DNA of 39,521 nt from Paenibacillus eucommiae (GTDB lineage: Bacteria; Bacillota; Bacilli; Paenibacillales; NBRC-103111). Below, piece by piece: positions 1 through 7,168 of the stretch (position 1 is the stretch's first letter; each line of letters opens with the position of its first letter). A program made the position numbers and the translations under genes. The stretch spans positions 1-39,521 of the forward strand of contig NZ_JAGGLB010000057.1 of the NCBI RefSeq assembly GCF_017874215.1. Reading direction: 5' to 3'. The notes below the pieces were generated by a model that saw only the letters and a program-made list of their open reading frames with translations, made no database searches and was not told the DNA's origin.

Positions 1-324
1 TTCGCTTGGGCTACACCACCCACCATCACAAATAAATATCTGGCGTTTCCATGAGTTCCCTTTTAGCTCCATACACAAACTTCTTGACACTACCCTGGGT
101 GTGTCCGCCCCACTTCCTTACTTTAACGATGAAAAACATCGTTAAAATCCCTTTTAACCCACCAGTGAGGTCATTATCCCTCTTTTAACGATCTTTCTGA
201 GGGAAGGGGATAGTGGAGATAGAGAAATGTGTGCTTCCTTTCTGATTCCCTTGGTGAATGAACAGTCATATCGAATACTTCATCACTATAAAGCTGAATC
301 ATCATGTAAGTTCACAAAGAAAAA
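1..324. other. Gene-free left edge with a small perfect hairpin
   Basis: No convincing gene is visible. At 122-146 there is a perfect inverted repeat (TTTAACGATG, five-base A loop, CATCGTTAAA), and the half-site TTTAACGAT occurs again at 184-192. The stretch at about 80-105 (ACACAAACTTCTTGACACTA) resembles the outer ends of IS256-type insertion sequences as I remember them, but no transposase reading frame is present, so this is only a suspicion. Confidence 0.25.
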
Positions 325-371
325 AGCCCGCTGAGTCATCATCCGCATGGACCGTGACAACTCAGCAGGCT
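325..371 (-). terminator. Rho-independent terminator on the minus strand
   Basis: AGCCCGCTGAGT at 325-336 pairs with ACTCAGCAGGCT at 360-371 with one mismatch. Read on the minus strand the stem is followed by TTTTTTCTTTG, a good U-tract. The nearest minus-strand gene ends at 937, so this terminator may end a long transcript from it, or belong to a gene now lost. On the plus strand the same hairpin lies just ahead of the small membrane protein gene. Confidence 0.6.
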
Positions 372-465
372 TGTTCATTCACTATTCCGGCATACTCCTG
401 GGTTCGATAAAAGAGACAGTATGCGCTCTTTAACCTCATTCACTAAAAGAAAGGAAGCTAGTGAC

Positions 466-816
466 ATGGAGTTGGGGTTAGGTTTGTTTGTAATTGTTGT
501 ATTAGGAACCTGGCTGTTAATGCTGATAGCTTTTGCTCTTTCTTTTGTAAAGCAGAAGCATGTCTCAACAATCAGTTACATGTTTTTTGTAATAGCCAGC
601 GCTTTGGGGGCTTATGCAACTGCCGATGAAACCAGTTTTTCTAAACCGCTGCATATGGCTTCTACGCAAGAAATTATATTTGCATATGTACCCCTATTAT
701 GTTGTGTTGGGTCTATTGCTTCCGGCGTTTTATGGTTTTATAGCAAAAAGAGAATCGCTAGATGGCTGGGTCTCATAAGCCTTTTGCTGGCTATATATAT
801 TTATATGAAAATCTAG
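466..816 (+). CDS. Small integral membrane protein of unknown function
   Basis: A 116-residue protein that I do not recognise. It has about four hydrophobic segments: residues 3-25 (an FVIVVLGTWLLMLIAFAL stretch), 35-52, about 72-95 and about 100-114. Short charged connectors (KQKH, YSKKRIAR) suggest a compact multi-pass membrane protein. The frame is open from an ATG at 421, but I chose the ATG at 466 because AAGGAAG lies nine bases upstream and the protein then begins directly with a membrane segment. It is the only rightward gene before the LRR gene and has no operon partner. A lipid, drug or stress role cannot be told from the sequence. Confidence 0.55.
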   Translation: MELGLGLFVIVVLGTWLLMLIAFALSFVKQKHVSTISYMFFVIASALGAYATADETSFSKPLHMASTQEIIFAYVPLLCCVGSIASGVLWFYSKKRIARWLGLISLLLAIYIYMKI

Positions 817-936
817 TAGGCTGTTGTTAATCTTGGACGCCATCTTAGGATTGACAGGCACAATGACATCCCCGATCGTCATCGGGTATGGCTTCAATTT
901 CTCCGGCGAAAAGGACGCAAGCGTCTGCGGAAATAG

Positions 937-2136
937 CTAAGGGCGTCCCGGGCTGCCGTCCGGCAGCCGGGCAAGCGTCCATGCGGGCAGATCGTTACGA
1001 CAAGGGAACTTCTCAGCCAACTTTTCGTCGATGTCGATCCCAAGACCTGGCGCTTCATGGATATAGGCATAACCGTTCCGCACAACTGGACATCCTGGAA
1101 ATACCTCCTGAAGCTTATCACTGAAATGGTACCATTCCTGAATACCGAAATTAGGGGCATTCAAATCCAGGTGCAAATTGGCGGCATGACCGACAGGTGA
1201 GACATCTCCCGGACCATGCCAAGCGGTACGTACGCTGAACGCTTCACTTAAAGCAGTAAGCTTGCGGGCTGGAGTAATCCCGCCAATTGCACTGATATGT
1301 ACCCGAATGAAATCGATTAGCCCTCCAGAAATCAGCGGCACCCATTCCCTAGGGTGGACGAACAGTTCACCCACTGCAATAGGTGTAGCGCTTTGAGCGC
1401 GAATCATCTGGAAATAGTCCAGCTGTTCAGGTGCAAGCGGATCTTCCAGGAAGAACAGCCGGTATGGCTCTAGCTGCTTGGCGAGACGTACTGCTTCGAT
1501 CGGTGACAGTCTCTCGTGTACATCGTGCAGGAGCTCAATTTCGAAGCCAAACTTCTCCCGCATATGTTCGAATAGCCGCGGCACACTTCTAGCATAAGCA
1601 TCCGGATGAAAGTAAGCGCCAGGCAAGGAATTATCCGGCGACACAAAATCGTTCTTCCCTCCATAACCCCCCCATTGACAGCGGATATGACGAACACCCT
1701 GCTCCATAAATGCGCTGACGCTCTCTTCGATTTGTCCAAGATCCGTCCCATCCGCGTGCCGATATATCGCTACACCTTCCCTGCATTTGCCTCCGAATAG
1801 CTGATACAATGGCTGTCCAGCCAGCTTCCCCTTAATATCCCACAGTGCCATATCGATACCCGAAATCGCATTATTCAGCACCGGGCCATTCCGCCAATAG
1901 GAGCTAACCATCCCTGTCTGCCAAATATCTTCGATACGCTGGGGATCTTTACCGATCAGAAACGGTTTCAAATATTCATCAATAGCTGTTGCCACTGCCA
2001 AATACCGTTGTGTAAAAGTCGCACAGCCCAGTCCATATAAACCTGGCTCGGAGGTCTCCACCTTCACAACGACCAGGTTTATCCCCTCCGGTGCGGTCAA
2101 TATCGTTTTGACATTACGAATTGTAATTCCATTCAT
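937..2136 (-). CDS. RspA/ManD-family enolase-superfamily sugar-acid dehydratase
   Basis: A 399-residue member of the mandelate racemase/muconate lactonising group, closest in pattern to starvation-sensing protein RspA and D-mannonate dehydratase. The N-terminal capping domain (about 1-120) is followed by a TIM barrel. Metal and catalytic positions match ManD: D205 and H207 in LLHDVHERL, E231 in FFLEDP, E257 in VGELF, H307 in WHGPGDVSPVGHA and E334 in GIQEW. It probably removes water from an acid sugar such as D-mannonate or D-gluconate, in the cytoplasm. An in-frame TTG lies two codons upstream, but the ATG at 2136 fits the GGAAGGAAAGAG ribosome site better. Many RspA homologues have very low activity, so the substrate is open. 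No uronate isomerase or kinase gene lies beside it. Confidence 0.85.
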   Translation of the reverse strand: MNGITIRNVKTILTAPEGINLVVVKVETSEPGLYGLGCATFTQRYLAVATAIDEYLKPFLIGKDPQRIEDIWQTGMVSSYWRNGPVLNNAISGIDMALWDIKGKLAGQPLYQLFGGKCREGVAIYRHADGTDLGQIEESVSAFMEQGVRHIRCQWGGYGGKNDFVSPDNSLPGAYFHPDAYARSVPRLFEHMREKFGFEIELLHDVHERLSPIEAVRLAKQLEPYRLFFLEDPLAPEQLDYFQMIRAQSATPIAVGELFVHPREWVPLISGGLIDFIRVHISAIGGITPARKLTALSEAFSVRTAWHGPGDVSPVGHAANLHLDLNAPNFGIQEWYHFSDKLQEVFPGCPVVRNGYAYIHEAPGLGIDIDEKLAEKFPCRNDLPAWTLARLPDGSPGRP

Positions 2137-2209
2137 AAGCAATTCTCTTTCCTTCCTTATGTTTCGTATCGATAAATTGCAGGAAGCCTAAACCATGCAT
2201 GCACTATAG

Positions 2210-2229
2210 AATTCATACGTAATTCATAC
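2210..2229 (-). promoter_or_regulatory. Two 9-bp direct repeats, possible regulator site
   Basis: AATTCATAC occurs at 2210-2218 and again at 2221-2229, with starts 11 bp apart, so the copies lie on nearly the same face of the helix. They are about 75-90 bp upstream of the RspA-like gene, next to a TATAGT that could be its -10 element (minus strand, RC at about 2204-2209). No regulator gene is adjacent. Confidence 0.3.
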
Positions 2230-2265
2230 ATCCTCGTCCTTCTCCAACTAGACACCGAAATTACC

Positions 2266-2279
2266 GGAAAGCGCTTCCA
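2266..2279 (-). promoter_or_regulatory. Candidate cre (CcpA) site
   Basis: GGAAAGCGCTTCCA matches the symmetric catabolite-response element TGAAAGCGCTTTCA at 12 of 14 positions, including the central AAGCGCTT. It lies about 130 bp upstream of the start of the RspA-like dehydratase gene. CcpA control of a sugar-acid gene would be expected in this phylum; binding is inferred only from the motif. Confidence 0.45.
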
Positions 2280-2480
2280 ATTACTCGCCAAATCAAAACA
2301 AAGCAGACCCTCACTACGACAATAATAACATAACCAACCATATGCCTCACTCGGATTAAAACGTCTTAAACGCTCTGCATCTTGGATTAGAAAGATTACA
2401 AAGATTAGAAAGCTGGGAGCACCATCCCTTCTTCAAATATATTTATTTATGCTCAATTAGAAACACCTTTGCATTTTAAG

Positions 2481-2507
2481 ATTATACAATAATTGGTTAT
2501 TCGTCAA
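2481..2507 (-). promoter_or_regulatory. Possible sigma-A promoter reading leftward
   Basis: On the minus strand TTGACG (2502-2507) and TATAAT (2481-2486) are separated by 15 bases, shorter than the preferred 17. It would give a leader of over 300 bases before the dehydratase gene, with the candidate cre site downstream of the start point. The rest of 2143-2565 holds no open reading frame of note. Confidence 0.3.
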
Positions 2508-2565
2508 CAACTATAATTAACATAACATAAGATAATAATGGATAAAGCGCGCGTTCTACAACACT

Positions 2566-2597
2566 GGCTGCACAAGAGAATTGTTCTCTGTGCAGCC
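2566..2597 (-). terminator. Terminator-like hairpin after the monooxygenase gene
   Basis: GGCTGCACAAGAGAA pairs with TTCTCTGTGCAGCC with a one-base bulge. It starts 20 bases beyond the monooxygenase stop codon. Neither strand has a strong U-tract, so its efficiency is uncertain. Confidence 0.45.
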
Positions 2598-2616
2598 TTA
2601 ATTATGGTTGAAGGGG

Positions 2617-3795
2617 CTACAGGCGGTCCAACTTAACCCGGTATAGAAACTCCAGTTGTTTCTCCGCCATGCTCTTCGGCAGCAAAGGGAGCGCCTTATT
2701 TCGCAACGCTGTCAGCCAAGGCTGCTCCAACTGCGCCATCTGTCCGATCCGGTTCGACATCCGGGTGATTTTACCAGTCCTAGTGACGCGTTCTTCCTCA
2801 TATTGCTTCAAGGCTGCCGCAACATCCGGAGTCTGTTTCAAGCTGCCGGCCAGGATAATCGCATCCTCGATCGCCTGTCCCGCACCCTGTCCCATATTCG
2901 GGGTTGTGGCATGGGCTGCGTCACCGAGTAATGCTACCCGACCGAAAGCAAACCGGCGAATCGGTTTCAGATAAACAATATCGTTCCATATGAGTCTATC
3001 ATCCGGCGTGTGCTCCAGCATTTGTGGAATCGGATCATGGTAACGGAAGAAATTCGCCAGCAAGGTCGAGGGCCCTGCATTCGCGCTGTGCGAATCGTTC
3101 GCAGGCGCATTCTTGCAAGCGAACCAATAAATTTTGTTGTTCGCAAGAGGAACGATGCCGAATCTGCCTTTCGTCCCCCACGTCTCCGTAAATACTCTAC
3201 GGTCGAATCTGAACTCAGGGCGGTCGTCAATGACCGCACGCCAACACGTATAACCCGCATAGGAGGGTTTTGCGTCTGGAAGCAGCTCTTTGCGTATCAC
3301 GGAGTGAATGCCATCCGCGGCTACCAGCACATCGCCTTCATCCGAGCTGCCGTCAGCAAACCAAACTTGCACATGGTTTTCGGTTGCTTCGAATCGGATG
3401 CACTTCTTGCTGGTCCTGATGATTGCCGATTCCAACGACCTCATAAGCACGGTTAGCAGATCGGCGCGAAGAATGGTGAAGTTATCGGCTCCATACTTTT
3501 GCTTGATCATTGCCGAGTTTGAACGTTGGATTATTTTCCCTTCCGAAGAAACGATCCTAAGCTCATCCAGTGTTTGCCCCGCTGCTTCAATTTCCCGGCC
3601 GATACCGAGATGATGCAGTCCCCGAATCGCATTCGCGCCGATGCCAAGCCCCGCCCCTGCAAACCGTACTTCCGGCTTGTTCTCGTATACGACCGGTTCG
3701 AAACCGGCCTTCTTGAGAGCAATTGCCGCGCATAAACCGCCAATGCCTGCCCCGATGATGATCGCTTTCCCTTTTATTTGCTCCTTCATCGTCAT
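2617..3795 (-). CDS. FAD-dependent aromatic-ring monooxygenase family protein
   Basis: A 392-residue group A flavin monooxygenase (UbiH / salicylate hydroxylase / 6-hydroxynicotinate monooxygenase type). The Rossmann FAD-binding motif GAGIGG lies at residues 15-20, a VLVAADGIHS segment corresponds to the conserved DG motif, and LLGDAAHATTPNMGQGAG is the second FAD-binding GD motif. These enzymes use NAD(P)H and oxygen to hydroxylate an aromatic or similar substrate. The start overlaps the stop codon of the upstream TetR gene by four bases (ATGA), so translation is coupled; an ATG two codons later is also possible. The pairing suggests that the regulator senses the enzyme's substrate, often a phenolic or antibiotic. 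The substrate cannot be read from the sequence. Confidence 0.85.
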   Translation of the reverse strand: MTMKEQIKGKAIIIGAGIGGLCAAIALKKAGFEPVVYENKPEVRFAGAGLGIGANAIRGLHHLGIGREIEAAGQTLDELRIVSSEGKIIQRSNSAMIKQKYGADNFTILRADLLTVLMRSLESAIIRTSKKCIRFEATENHVQVWFADGSSDEGDVLVAADGIHSVIRKELLPDAKPSYAGYTCWRAVIDDRPEFRFDRRVFTETWGTKGRFGIVPLANNKIYWFACKNAPANDSHSANAGPSTLLANFFRYHDPIPQMLEHTPDDRLIWNDIVYLKPIRRFAFGRVALLGDAAHATTPNMGQGAGQAIEDAIILAGSLKQTPDVAAALKQYEEERVTRTGKITRMSNRIGQMAQLEQPWLTALRNKALPLLPKSMAEKQLEFLYRVKLDRL

Positions 3796-4394
3796 TCGTC
3801 CCCTTTCCTACCCTCCAAAGACAAAAATCCATCCATAAACAATGAAAATATTTGATTGAATATATCCGGGAACGTGTAAGGTGTGCCGATCAGGAAATCC
3901 GGATGTTCAAGCTGCTGCATAGCATTCAGAAGCATGAGCACAACGATGTTCGGAGCGATGTCACGGCGAAAGTAGCCTTGCTTGGCGCCGTCCTCGAACA
4001 GTCCGGTCAACTGCTCTGTGATGATTTTTTTGCGCCGTTCCTCTATATATTCGTAGGCTTCAGGAACCGAGCGCCGCATATCTTCAACGACAGCTACTTG
4101 AATGGAGGAGAACCGCTCTCTAACCAGCATAAGAAACTGCCGGAGCTTGCCCTTGATATCGAGCTCGGGGTCATTCAAACATTGGCCTATATCTCGTTCC
4201 AACGATTCATAGAAATTATCGATCACTGCGAACAGAAGTGCTTCTTTACTTGCATAATATTTGTAAAAAGATGACTTGCTCATTCTCAGCTCGGATGCAA
4301 AATCGGCGATGGATACGCCGGAATAACCGGCTCTGGCGAATTTTTGCTGTGCAAGCTGCAGGATTCGCATTCGGGTCTTATCTTTTTGTTCCAT
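3792..4394 (-). CDS. TetR/AcrR-family transcriptional regulator
   Basis: A 200-residue repressor-type protein. Residues about 5-50 form the TetR helix-turn-helix (TRMRILQLAQQKFARAGY, then a recognition helix around SKSSFYKYYASKEALL). The remainder is a helical ligand-binding domain. I start at the ATG at 4394 because AGGAGG lies nine bases upstream; a further TTG start would place the Shine-Dalgarno inside the gene. It is the first gene of a two-gene operon with the FAD monooxygenase and probably represses its own promoter through the inverted repeat just upstream. Confidence 0.88.
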   Translation of the reverse strand: MEQKDKTRMRILQLAQQKFARAGYSGVSIADFASELRMSKSSFYKYYASKEALLFAVIDNFYESLERDIGQCLNDPELDIKGKLRQFLMLVRERFSSIQVAVVEDMRRSVPEAYEYIEERRKKIITEQLTGLFEDGAKQGYFRRDIAPNIVVLMLLNAMQQLEHPDFLIGTPYTFPDIFNQIFSLFMDGFLSLEGRKGDE

Positions 4395-4419
4395 CTGAGA
4401 CAACCTCCTCAACAATAGA

Positions 4420-4452
4420 GTACCAAAGATACTAAATGAGTACTATAGGTAC
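4420..4452 (-). promoter_or_regulatory. Inverted-repeat operator overlapping a promoter of the TetR-monooxygenase operon
   Basis: GTACCAAAGATACT (4420-4433) and AGTACTATAGGTAC (4439-4452) are imperfect inverted repeats (10 of 14 paired). On the minus strand a weak promoter, TTGTAC (4449-4454), 17 bases, TATCTT (4426-4431), lies within the same sequence. A repressor bound here would block transcription of its own operon. Confidence 0.45.
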
Positions 4453-4454
4453 AA

Positions 4455-4812
4455 TACTACTCTGAGTTTGGGCGTTTGTAAATACAAAGAACATTATCCG
4501 AGACAAAAATTTTGATGCTACGATCATCTCCGGAAGTTTTTGTTTTAAGTACGTTATCGCATCTTCCTTGCTGATTGCTCACCCAAATTGACTCACACAC
4601 TCCACTACCATACAATGGTTTTACAAGAGCAATGAAAATTAGTATGATCTTGAGATATTCGAAATGCTATATCCGCTTCTGGTGCAGAACAAACAGTACG
4701 CCATTTCTATGCTTGTTTCAATCGTCTTGGATTGTCTACATCTGAGTATCGTTGATAGAGTTGTCCAAACTGCGAGAATTATATTGTAAAATTTACGATT
4801 GGAGGCACCAAA
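4455..4812. other. Intergenic region between divergent genes
   Basis: No full gene is seen. On the plus strand from about 4652 to 4756 there is a 33-codon open stretch that closes with a tandem stop (TGA TAG). Its translation contains RHFYACFNRLGLSTSEYR, which could be a decayed gene end but is unrecognised. The LRR gene ribosome site GGAGG lies at 4801-4805. No clear promoter could be picked. Confidence 0.3.
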
Positions 4813-5979
4813 ATGAATTACACTAAATCAAAAAATGCAATTGCCGACGAAGCCACCTCCTATGTAGACAGCCATAAAAAATATGCATGGTTTCACGAGC
4901 CCGGCTCCATTTATGAGCTGGAAACCTTAAGGCTTCTCAATGTTAAAGCAATTACAACCTTTGAGCCGTTAAAAGAATTCCACAACCTGAAACAGCTTGA
5001 GTTCGGAACCACAGACTCAAAGATGACTATTTCCGATCTGGCAGGTCTTGATAGTGCCGAGCATTTGGAACGTCTCTCTTTCATCAGCCATACAAATATT
5101 AAAAAGAATATAGAATCCCTTTCACGCTTGAAAAATTTGAAGTCCCTAGGGCTTTATACGGTTCAGCACACACTGCCCGATCAACTACTCTCCTCACTAA
5201 AATCACTAAAGTCGGTAAGCTTTTCAAAATATAATTATAACAGTCAGACTATTCTTCCCGATAGCCTAGAAACCATCAGTATGGGCTTTGATGATATCGA
5301 AGAGTTGCCAAGTATTGAACCCGTTTCCGGCGTAAAAAGCATCTCTTTAGGCTCCAACAGCTGCAAATTGCAAACCTTGGATTCCTTTAAAATATTTCCA
5401 AATGTTGAGGAAATCAAATTGAATGCTGCAAAACGACTCGTAGATATTTCCTATGCAGCACAGTTACAAAAATTAAAGATTTTCGATGCCAACTTTTCTC
5501 CTGTATCTGATTTAAGTCCTTTCTATCAGCACAACAGCATTGAAGAAATACGACTTAGGGGCTCATCTGTGGAAAGCCTTCAAGAGATGGGAATTTGTCC
5601 AAATCTAAAAACACTGTATCTCGAAAAAACAAAACTAAAATCCATTGACGGCATTCGGGAACAGTTCCCCCGTCTGGAATGGCTCTGGATTTGGGAAACC
5701 AAAGTAAAAGATCTACAGGCTCTAACCGATATGCTATCGTTAAAAAATCTAGATGTAACCATGCTCAAACCAAAATCTTGGGCATTTATTTCTTCCTTAA
5801 CCGGGCTGGAGACGCTCGACTTGTGCAAAACTTCCTTTTCAGATCCCGCTCTGTTGCTGGATCTCCCGCACTTGAAAAAACTAAGACTGTCCGGCAGCAA
5901 TGTGGATACTCAGTCAAGCGCGTATAAGGAATTAGAGGCAGAAATAATCAAACGTGGGGGCAAATTGGTAATGAATTAA
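4813..5979 (+). CDS. Cytoplasmic leucine-rich-repeat protein
   Basis: A 388-residue protein made mostly of leucine-rich repeats. From about residue 35 on, units such as LETLRLLNVKAI, LKQLEFGTT, LERLSFISHTNI, LKSLGLYTV, LKTLYLEKTKLKSI and LKKLRLSGSNV recur at about 21-24 residue spacing, as in internalin or SDS22-type repeats. There is no signal peptide, no membrane anchor and no LPXTG motif, so it is probably cytoplasmic and binds another protein. GGAGG seven bases before the ATG supports the start. It faces the minus-strand array of immunity-type genes without overlapping it. LRR proteins of this form occur in such clusters, but the partner is unknown. Confidence 0.75.
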   Translation: MNYTKSKNAIADEATSYVDSHKKYAWFHEPGSIYELETLRLLNVKAITTFEPLKEFHNLKQLEFGTTDSKMTISDLAGLDSAEHLERLSFISHTNIKKNIESLSRLKNLKSLGLYTVQHTLPDQLLSSLKSLKSVSFSKYNYNSQTILPDSLETISMGFDDIEELPSIEPVSGVKSISLGSNSCKLQTLDSFKIFPNVEEIKLNAAKRLVDISYAAQLQKLKIFDANFSPVSDLSPFYQHNSIEEIRLRGSSVESLQEMGICPNLKTLYLEKTKLKSIDGIREQFPRLEWLWIWETKVKDLQALTDMLSLKNLDVTMLKPKSWAFISSLTGLETLDLCKTSFSDPALLLDLPHLKKLRLSGSNVDTQSSAYKELEAEIIKRGGKLVMN

Positions 5980-6095
5980 ACGTGTACAGCGGCTGATGAG
6001 CGTGATGGGGATTGAGGCATAAATAAGCGAGCTTCTATTTCTGTTCCGCCAACCAAATTTTCCCACCACTTCTCAGCTTACACGGCCCGGCCTTC

Positions 6096-6560
6096 TTAAG
6101 TGATTAAGCGTTTTTCTATTTTCATAATCAGCTGCTCGAGATGTACCCTCCACGCTTCCCAGCTCGGAGAATCGCGCCACAGCTCCAAGATTTCTCTTTC
6201 ACCATCCTGATCCGGCACTTCATCCCGAATATCTGTTAGATAATGCAAGATAAAGCGCAAGGACTCTTCATCGGCTGCGAAGGAACGAATAGTTAGAAGG
6301 GATTTTTTCTCATCTTCATGACCGTAATCCAGCTTCCCCGTTTCCTGAAACATCAGATACAGTTCCGCAAGTGCCATCGCTGTGTTGTCATAATAAAAAT
6401 CAATCTCTTCAAAAGAGCTCCCAAGTAAACCTTCTTCCTTCATGACTGTGATTAGCTCGGCAAGCTCCAAACTTAAATGATCTGGAATACGATCCCGCAA
6501 AAAATCGATGGCATCCAAACCTTCATCACTTTCCAGTGCTTTAATGCCCCATGATCCCAT
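6096..6560 (-). CDS. DUF4259-domain protein
   Basis: A 154-residue acidic protein. The N-terminus MGSWGIKALESDEGLDAIDFL is the hallmark of DUF4259 (usual form MGxWGxxxxxNDxAxDFL), followed by helical segments. DUF4259 proteins are typically about 130-170 residues and have no known activity; they are frequently found beside SUKH and DUF1877 genes in immunity-type loci. It is the last gene of a seven-gene minus-strand series, 79 bases after the DUF1877 gene. There is no signal peptide or membrane segment, so it is cytoplasmic. Confidence 0.75.
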   Translation of the reverse strand: MGSWGIKALESDEGLDAIDFLRDRIPDHLSLELAELITVMKEEGLLGSSFEEIDFYYDNTAMALAELYLMFQETGKLDYGHEDEKKSLLTIRSFAADEESLRFILHYLTDIRDEVPDQDGEREILELWRDSPSWEAWRVHLEQLIMKIEKRLIT

Positions 6561-6639
6561 TCTTAGTTCCTCCCTGTCTGTATGGATTCCTGTCTATCGG
6601 AATCTGCCATGAAATTCGTACCCGCTTCTCTCGGCCAAC

Positions 6640-7140
6640 TCATACCACGCTGAATATCACATGTTGTTTTGCTGTCATTGCCTTTTCGTAAAAAGCCAGA
6701 AGAGCGTAAAACTCACTCTTTAGCTCATGCCAAAGCGCTTCTTTGCGATTCTCCTCCCAAATGCGTGGATAGATGTTATTACTGCGAAAGGCGGCTAAAT
6801 CAAAGCCCGGCTCCAGCTCGTCAAAGTCCACTTGCTTCATCGCCTGGATTATACCGGCCAGCTCATCCTGTTCGGTGCAAGCAAAAAATCCGTCATCCTC
6901 CCCAACATCAAACACATGAACACATACCACAGATTCGCTAAGCTTGTGGCCTTCAATTGGCTCACTTGCCGAAACGCCAGTAAGCAAGAAATGCAAGCCG
7001 TCCCATAGCTTGTCTATCTCATAGCTCGGATTCCCTGCTTCAATCAGCTTCTCCAGCGTATCCATCAGATCGTCGTCTATCTCCATTATTTGCTCCAAAG
7101 TATCCTCGCTTACCATCACATATTGCCCGAGCATTCCCAT
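6640..7140 (-). CDS. DUF1877 (YfbM-like) family protein
   Basis: A 166-residue protein with the YfbM/DUF1877 pattern: MGMLGQYVMVSEDTL at the start, the conserved IDKLWDGLHFLLTG at residues 43-56, and a C-terminal helical part with FDLAAFRSNNIYPRIW. The biochemical role is unknown; comparative studies place the family among candidate immunity proteins in bacterial toxin systems. It lies 28 bases downstream of the 558-residue unknown and 79 bases upstream of the DUF4259 gene, consistent with co-transcription. Confidence 0.8.
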   Translation of the reverse strand: MGMLGQYVMVSEDTLEQIMEIDDDLMDTLEKLIEAGNPSYEIDKLWDGLHFLLTGVSASEPIEGHKLSESVVCVHVFDVGEDDGFFACTEQDELAGIIQAMKQVDFDELEPGFDLAAFRSNNIYPRIWEENRKEALWHELKSEFYALLAFYEKAMTAKQHVIFSVV

Positions 7141-7168
7141 ATGTGTCTCCTCCTGTTTTCCCTAATAC

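Noticed and set aside
888..1124. Small plus-strand frame overlapping the dehydratase gene
   Set aside because: It overlaps the 3' end of a clear enolase-superfamily gene on the other strand and has no ribosome site.
4652..4756. 33-codon open stretch ending in TGA TAG
   Set aside because: Too short and unrecognised to call a pseudogene; recorded only in the intergenic note.
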